Source of the DNA: SAR202 cluster bacterium
GTDB taxonomy: Bacteria > Chloroflexota > Dehalococcoidia > SAR202 > CAJWER01
DNA length: 8,950 nt
Direction: 5' to 3'
NCBI GenBank assembly: GCA_030740335.1
Contig: JASLXL010000034.1
Span: 1 to 8,950, forward strand
Below are positions 6,577 to 8,950 of the stretch, piece after piece. A program made the position numbers and the translations under genes. The number at the start of each line of letters is the position of its first letter. The stretch's first letter is position 1. Under the pieces are notes generated by a model. The model saw only the letters and a list, made by a program, of their open reading frames with translations. It did not search any database and had not been told where the DNA came from.

Positions 6577-6621
6577 CTCAAAAACCGAGGGTCGCGGGTT
6601 CAAATCCTGCCGCTCCTGCCA
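6577..6621 (+). other. tRNA-Trp 3' half, probable attachment-site remnant
   Basis: The segment reads as the 3' part of a tRNA. It has a 7-base anticodon-type loop (6577-6583, one base different from the Trp CCA anticodon loop), a 3' anticodon-stem strand ACCGA, a 5-base variable loop, a T stem GCGGG/CCTGC with loop TTCAAAT, a 3' acceptor strand CGCTCCT, discriminator G (6618) and encoded CCA (6619-6621). The left side does not pair as an anticodon stem, and no D arm or AGGAGCG 5' acceptor strand is present, so it cannot be a functional tRNA. Acceptor sequence, G discriminator and loop fit tRNA-Trp best. Similarity starting in the anticodon loop and ending at CCA is the typical identity block left by tyrosine-recombinase integration. 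Confidence 0.7.
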
Positions 6622-6704
6622 CCTCTCCACCGCATGCAATAGGGGCTACCGCTTAGTTGGGGAGCCTCCTTTCTGCCGCCGTAGAGCAGGTAGCCGAGAG
6701 GCAA

Positions 6705-6733
6705 TTAAAAAAGCCCTCCGAAGTACGGAGAGC
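6705..6733 (-). terminator. Intrinsic terminator of the hydantoinase-DUF917-lipoprotein unit
   Basis: On the minus strand an 8-bp stem (GCTCTCCG paired with CGGAGGGC, one T-G wobble) with loop TACTT is followed immediately by TTTTTT (6712-6707). It sits about 90 bases after the stop of the small lipoprotein gene, the right place to end the unit transcribed from the right. Confidence 0.85.
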
Positions 6734-6821
6734 TTGCCGTACCCCTTTGTCCGTTAAGGACCTCGTCGTTTCCTCAGGGCACCTTTATGCGAATGTCTTA
6801 CCAGCCGCCACACAAACTGGC

Positions 6822-7280
6822 TCATTCGTTCACGACGTGACCGGCGGCTTGGCAAGCCAAACTGGAGAACGCAGGCGCCCTAAGGATCTCGTCCGGATCG
6901 ACCTGGTCAAGCGCCGCGTAAACCCAGGCGAGTCTAGCCATCGCATCTCGGATTGAGGGCTCGGCGTCTTCCGCCAGTTTCGCAGCTACTGCGTAGTCTG
7001 CTGCTAGCTGTTCGACTACACGTTCGTACTGGGCCGGGGACAGTCGGCCAAGTCCCTGACGGGCCGCACGTTCGGCGGCGTACCGCACTTGCAGACAGGC
7101 TAGGCGGCCCGCCGGGTCGGCGACTGGCGTTGGAGTCGGTGCCGCTGGTATAAGCGGATCATTGTTCGAGCAACCGAACAACACAAACAGGAGGATGACT
7201 ACGAGTCCGACAAGAGCCAACGAACAGCCGCGATTGACGACAGGAGCCTTGCCCAAATCTACGACCCAATCCGCTGCCAT
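6822..7280 (-). CDS. Predicted small lipoprotein of unknown function
   Basis: A 152-residue protein with a single strongly hydrophobic segment (LALVGLVVILLFVLFGC, residues 21-37) ending in a good lipobox LFGC. This suggests lipid attachment at Cys37 and an extracytoplasmic mature protein. A Pro/Thr-rich linker (about residues 42-53) follows, then a predicted helical domain rich in Ala, Leu and Glu containing two cysteines (in RLACLQV and SSLACQA) that could pair. No family is recognised. The frame is open to 7493 but that would overlap DUF917. The ATG at 7280 has GAGG nine bases upstream and is preferred over the ATG at 7295. The signal's N-region is unusually long, so a later start is possible. 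It follows DUF917 by about 120 bases and precedes a strong terminator. Confidence 0.6.
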   Translation of the reverse strand: MAADWVVDLGKAPVVNRGCSLALVGLVVILLFVLFGCSNNDPLIPAAPTPTPVADPAGRLACLQVRYAAERAARQGLGRLSPAQYERVVEQLAADYAVAAKLAEDAEPSIRDAMARLAWVYAALDQVDPDEILRAPAFSSLACQAAGHVVNE

Positions 7281-7399
7281 GTACCCGTACCTCATGGGAC
7301 TCGAAGCCCGCGTCTTTGACCGCAGTCCCCGGCGGCAAACTAGACGGTAGTAGCAACGCTTCTCTTCTTCCGCTCGTCGCCAGCGGCCTACGAGCGGAT

Positions 7400-8482
7400 C
7401 TACGCTCCGTATCGTTGCTCTACTGGAACGTAATCGACGTCGTAGCCGAAGTAACGTGGCCCCACCAATTCTAGTCCCTCTGGGGTTCGCCATTTCGGAG
7501 TGCAGGGGATGCCCACCACGACTACACGGAACCCGTAGCGCATCCCCTCGGTCGTAACGGGCTCCCCGGTCTCAGCGTCCAAGACCGTTATCAGATCCGG
7601 CACCGAAACGACGACCTCATCATCCACAATGGCCACCAGATGCTCGTTCTGGAACTGTAGCTTAAGAGTGCTGGCTTTGTAGCGATCGATGCCGGTGAAT
7701 GTCGCCTCTCCTTTTGCAAACCCTCGTTCCGTCCGTCGTTCCACGTCGACGATCTTGCCGACGAAGATCTCGAATCCGCCGGTGACATCCTTGACCGCAT
7801 CCACGACGTTTTGGTGGGTAGCCCGCGCCTTTCGGATTGTATGGCCGATCGCCTCTGCCATTGTGATGGTGCCCGGGATCATCACTTCCTTGAGTTGTTT
7901 CCCGGTCATGGAGTACATCGCGAACGGGGCTGTCGCCCCCATCTCGACTACGATGGCTCGTGCCAATGTTTCTGCCCAAAGGTTGTCGATGGTCTCGATG
8001 ATGGCTGAGTTCCCTTTTTCGTCGGCCATGGCCATCGGTGTCGCTGATATGCCAAGCATTGTGGCCGTAACCATCTGCATCTCTGGGAACGCTCGCCCCA
8101 TCCCATCGGCGTCCACCAACGGGATTCTTAGACTAGCGGCCACTATGAACGGGGTCGTGGAATTGAAACCGCCCGCCTCGATGGATACTGTATAGTCCAG
8201 CTTGGCTCCTATGTGCACTTCGAGAGCCTGGAAAGCTCGGACTATCTCATCTCCATTTGGGATCTTCTCAATGAAGACGGTGGGCGCGCCCATGACGCCG
8301 CAGGTGGCCGCCAAGCTATCGTCGTCAATCTCATCGACTTCGATTAGCTTCACAGGACCATGCTCTTCGATGGCTTGAATGGCCATCAGTTTTCCTATGT
8401 ATGGGTCACCGCCTCCCCCAGTGCCCAGCACGGCTGCTCCCAAGGCAATGTCGTCCATGTCGGTCGCATGAATGAGTCGCAT
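7400..8482 (-). CDS. DUF917 family protein (S-methyl thiohydantoin desulfurase-like)
   Basis: A 360-residue protein of typical full length for DUF917, a family renamed in Pfam after S-methyl thiohydantoin desulfurase domains. The N-terminal domain carries the glycine-rich signature GTGGGGDP at residues 20-27, EAGGFNS at 102-108 and the hallmark DADGMGRAFPE at 124-134. The C-terminal half is a beta-rich domain ending near YGFRVVVVGIPCTPKW and YFGYDVDYVP. Family members are usually encoded beside hydantoinase/oxoprolinase genes and are assumed to act on related cyclic amides; the substrate here is not readable. The ATG at 8482 lies 16 bases past the upstream stop and begins at the conserved N-terminus. 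An in-frame extension to 8563 overlaps the hydantoinase gene with unlike sequence and is rejected. The ribosome site is weak (GAGAAG), suggesting translational coupling. Confidence 0.92.
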   Translation of the reverse strand: MRLIHATDMDDIALGAAVLGTGGGGDPYIGKLMAIQAIEEHGPVKLIEVDEIDDDSLAATCGVMGAPTVFIEKIPNGDEIVRAFQALEVHIGAKLDYTVSIEAGGFNSTTPFIVAASLRIPLVDADGMGRAFPEMQMVTATMLGISATPMAMADEKGNSAIIETIDNLWAETLARAIVVEMGATAPFAMYSMTGKQLKEVMIPGTITMAEAIGHTIRKARATHQNVVDAVKDVTGGFEIFVGKIVDVERRTERGFAKGEATFTGIDRYKASTLKLQFQNEHLVAIVDDEVVVSVPDLITVLDAETGEPVTTEGMRYGFRVVVVGIPCTPKWRTPEGLELVGPRYFGYDVDYVPVEQRYGA

Positions 8483-8498
8483 CGATAATGTTCGCTTC

Positions 8499-8950
8499 TC
8501 AGGAGGCGGAGGTGTACGACAGTGCCAGGTCGCCAACAGCCTTGACTCTGACCCTGGTGGCATTGCTGGGCAGGTAGGTTAAAGGCACTTCTTCGATGTC
8601 CACGATCTCCACGGTTTCCGGCTTCGCTCCTGCCTCTATCGCTTTGTCTCTGGCCTCCTGTTTGGCCTGGTCGAGGGCCTCGTTCCTAGACATATTCTCC
8701 ATCGAGAAGACGCGATCGATCTCCCCTCCAACCTGTGCTATCGCTGCTCCGACGGCGTTGGCAACGACGAAGTGGTCGGGTTTAATGATCTCGGACGCGC
8801 CCTGTACCGGCTTGGAAACTAGGATTGAACCCCCTCCAACCAGAATCACTGGGATGGGCTTGGCGCTGGTCCTAATCCGGTCCACGGCGTTGTCTACGAT
8901 TGTCTGTATCGCTGTCAGAGAGTCCTCAATCAGGCTAGAGTCCAGGGATT
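8499..8950 (-). CDS. Hydantoinase/oxoprolinase family protein, C-terminal part
   Basis: The C-terminal 150 residues of an N-methylhydantoinase A/5-oxoprolinase-type protein; the frame remains open to the right window edge, so the gene continues outside. An internal GTG at 8885 is not a real start, because the coding sequence upstream of it is uninterrupted. Visible family features are PVILVGGGSILV, part of the actin-like ATPase fold used for ATP-dependent ring opening of cyclic amides, and DHFVVANAVGAAIAQVGGEIDRVF, typical of the end of the HyuA catalytic domain. The tail (ALDQAKQEARDKAIEAGA...) also matches this family. The gene leads directly into DUF917, with which it probably forms a functional pair. 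The physiological substrate (hydantoin, oxoproline or another lactam) cannot be judged from this fragment. Confidence 0.88.
   Translation of the reverse strand, partial: SLDSSLIEDSLTAIQTIVDNAVDRIRTSAKPIPVILVGGGSILVSKPVQGASEIIKPDHFVVANAVGAAIAQVGGEIDRVFSMENMSRNEALDQAKQEARDKAIEAGAKPETVEIVDIEEVPLTYLPSNATRVRVKAVGDLALSYTSAS

Noticed and set aside
7281..7330. Possible tRNA T-arm on the minus strand (GGGCTTCGAGTCCC).
   Set aside because: The loop is one base too long for a T-loop, and no acceptor stem, anticodon arm or D arm can be built around it.
8483..8563. N-terminal extension of DUF917 to 8563.
   Set aside because: It would overlap the end of the hydantoinase gene, and the added residues are unlike the family N-terminus, which begins at the ATG at 8482.

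Overview
The window is a GC-rich bacterial segment in which every convincing protein gene lies on the minus strand. The gene set is a hydantoinase/oxoprolinase with DUF917, paired DUF1501 and DUF1800 proteins, an NHL-repeat propeller and a sugar-hydrolase-like propeller. It suits an uncultured environmental bacterium; I would guess Chloroflexota (SAR202-like Dehalococcoidia) or a similar lineage. That guess rests on gene content only, not on a phylogenetic marker.

Read in the direction of transcription (right to left), the right third (8950 to about 6700) is one transcription unit. It holds the C-terminal part of a hydantoinase A/oxoprolinase-type protein cut by the window edge, then a DUF917 protein 16 bases downstream, then a small predicted lipoprotein. 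It ends in a clear intrinsic terminator at 6705-6733. The first two proteins belong together as an amide/hydantoin-ring metabolism pair; the lipoprotein has no recognised function.

Next to the terminator, at 6577-6621 on the plus strand, is an isolated 3' half of a tRNA, best matched to tRNA-Trp. It runs from the anticodon loop to an encoded CCA with no 5' half. This is the usual footprint of tyrosine-recombinase integration into a tRNA gene. Polarity puts the inserted DNA to its left, so the left two thirds of the window may belong to an integrated element whose other end is outside the window.

To the left are a small lipoprotein-like ORF (6156-6362) behind a distinctive promoter/ribosome-site module, then a three-gene cassette: DUF1501 (4904-6043), DUF1800 (3398-4795) and an NHL-repeat propeller (2205-3299). 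None of the three shows an export signal. A 108-base spacer with competing inverted repeats separates the first two. After about 500 bases without a recognisable gene comes a glycosidase-like propeller protein (303-1685) with its own promoter.

The left edge carries a second copy of the promoter/ribosome-site module (about 30 bases with one substitution and G-run length changes). It again places an ATG exactly three bases after the block, this time opening a 35-codon ORF. The duplicated module and the tRNA-Trp fragment are the two least expected observations.
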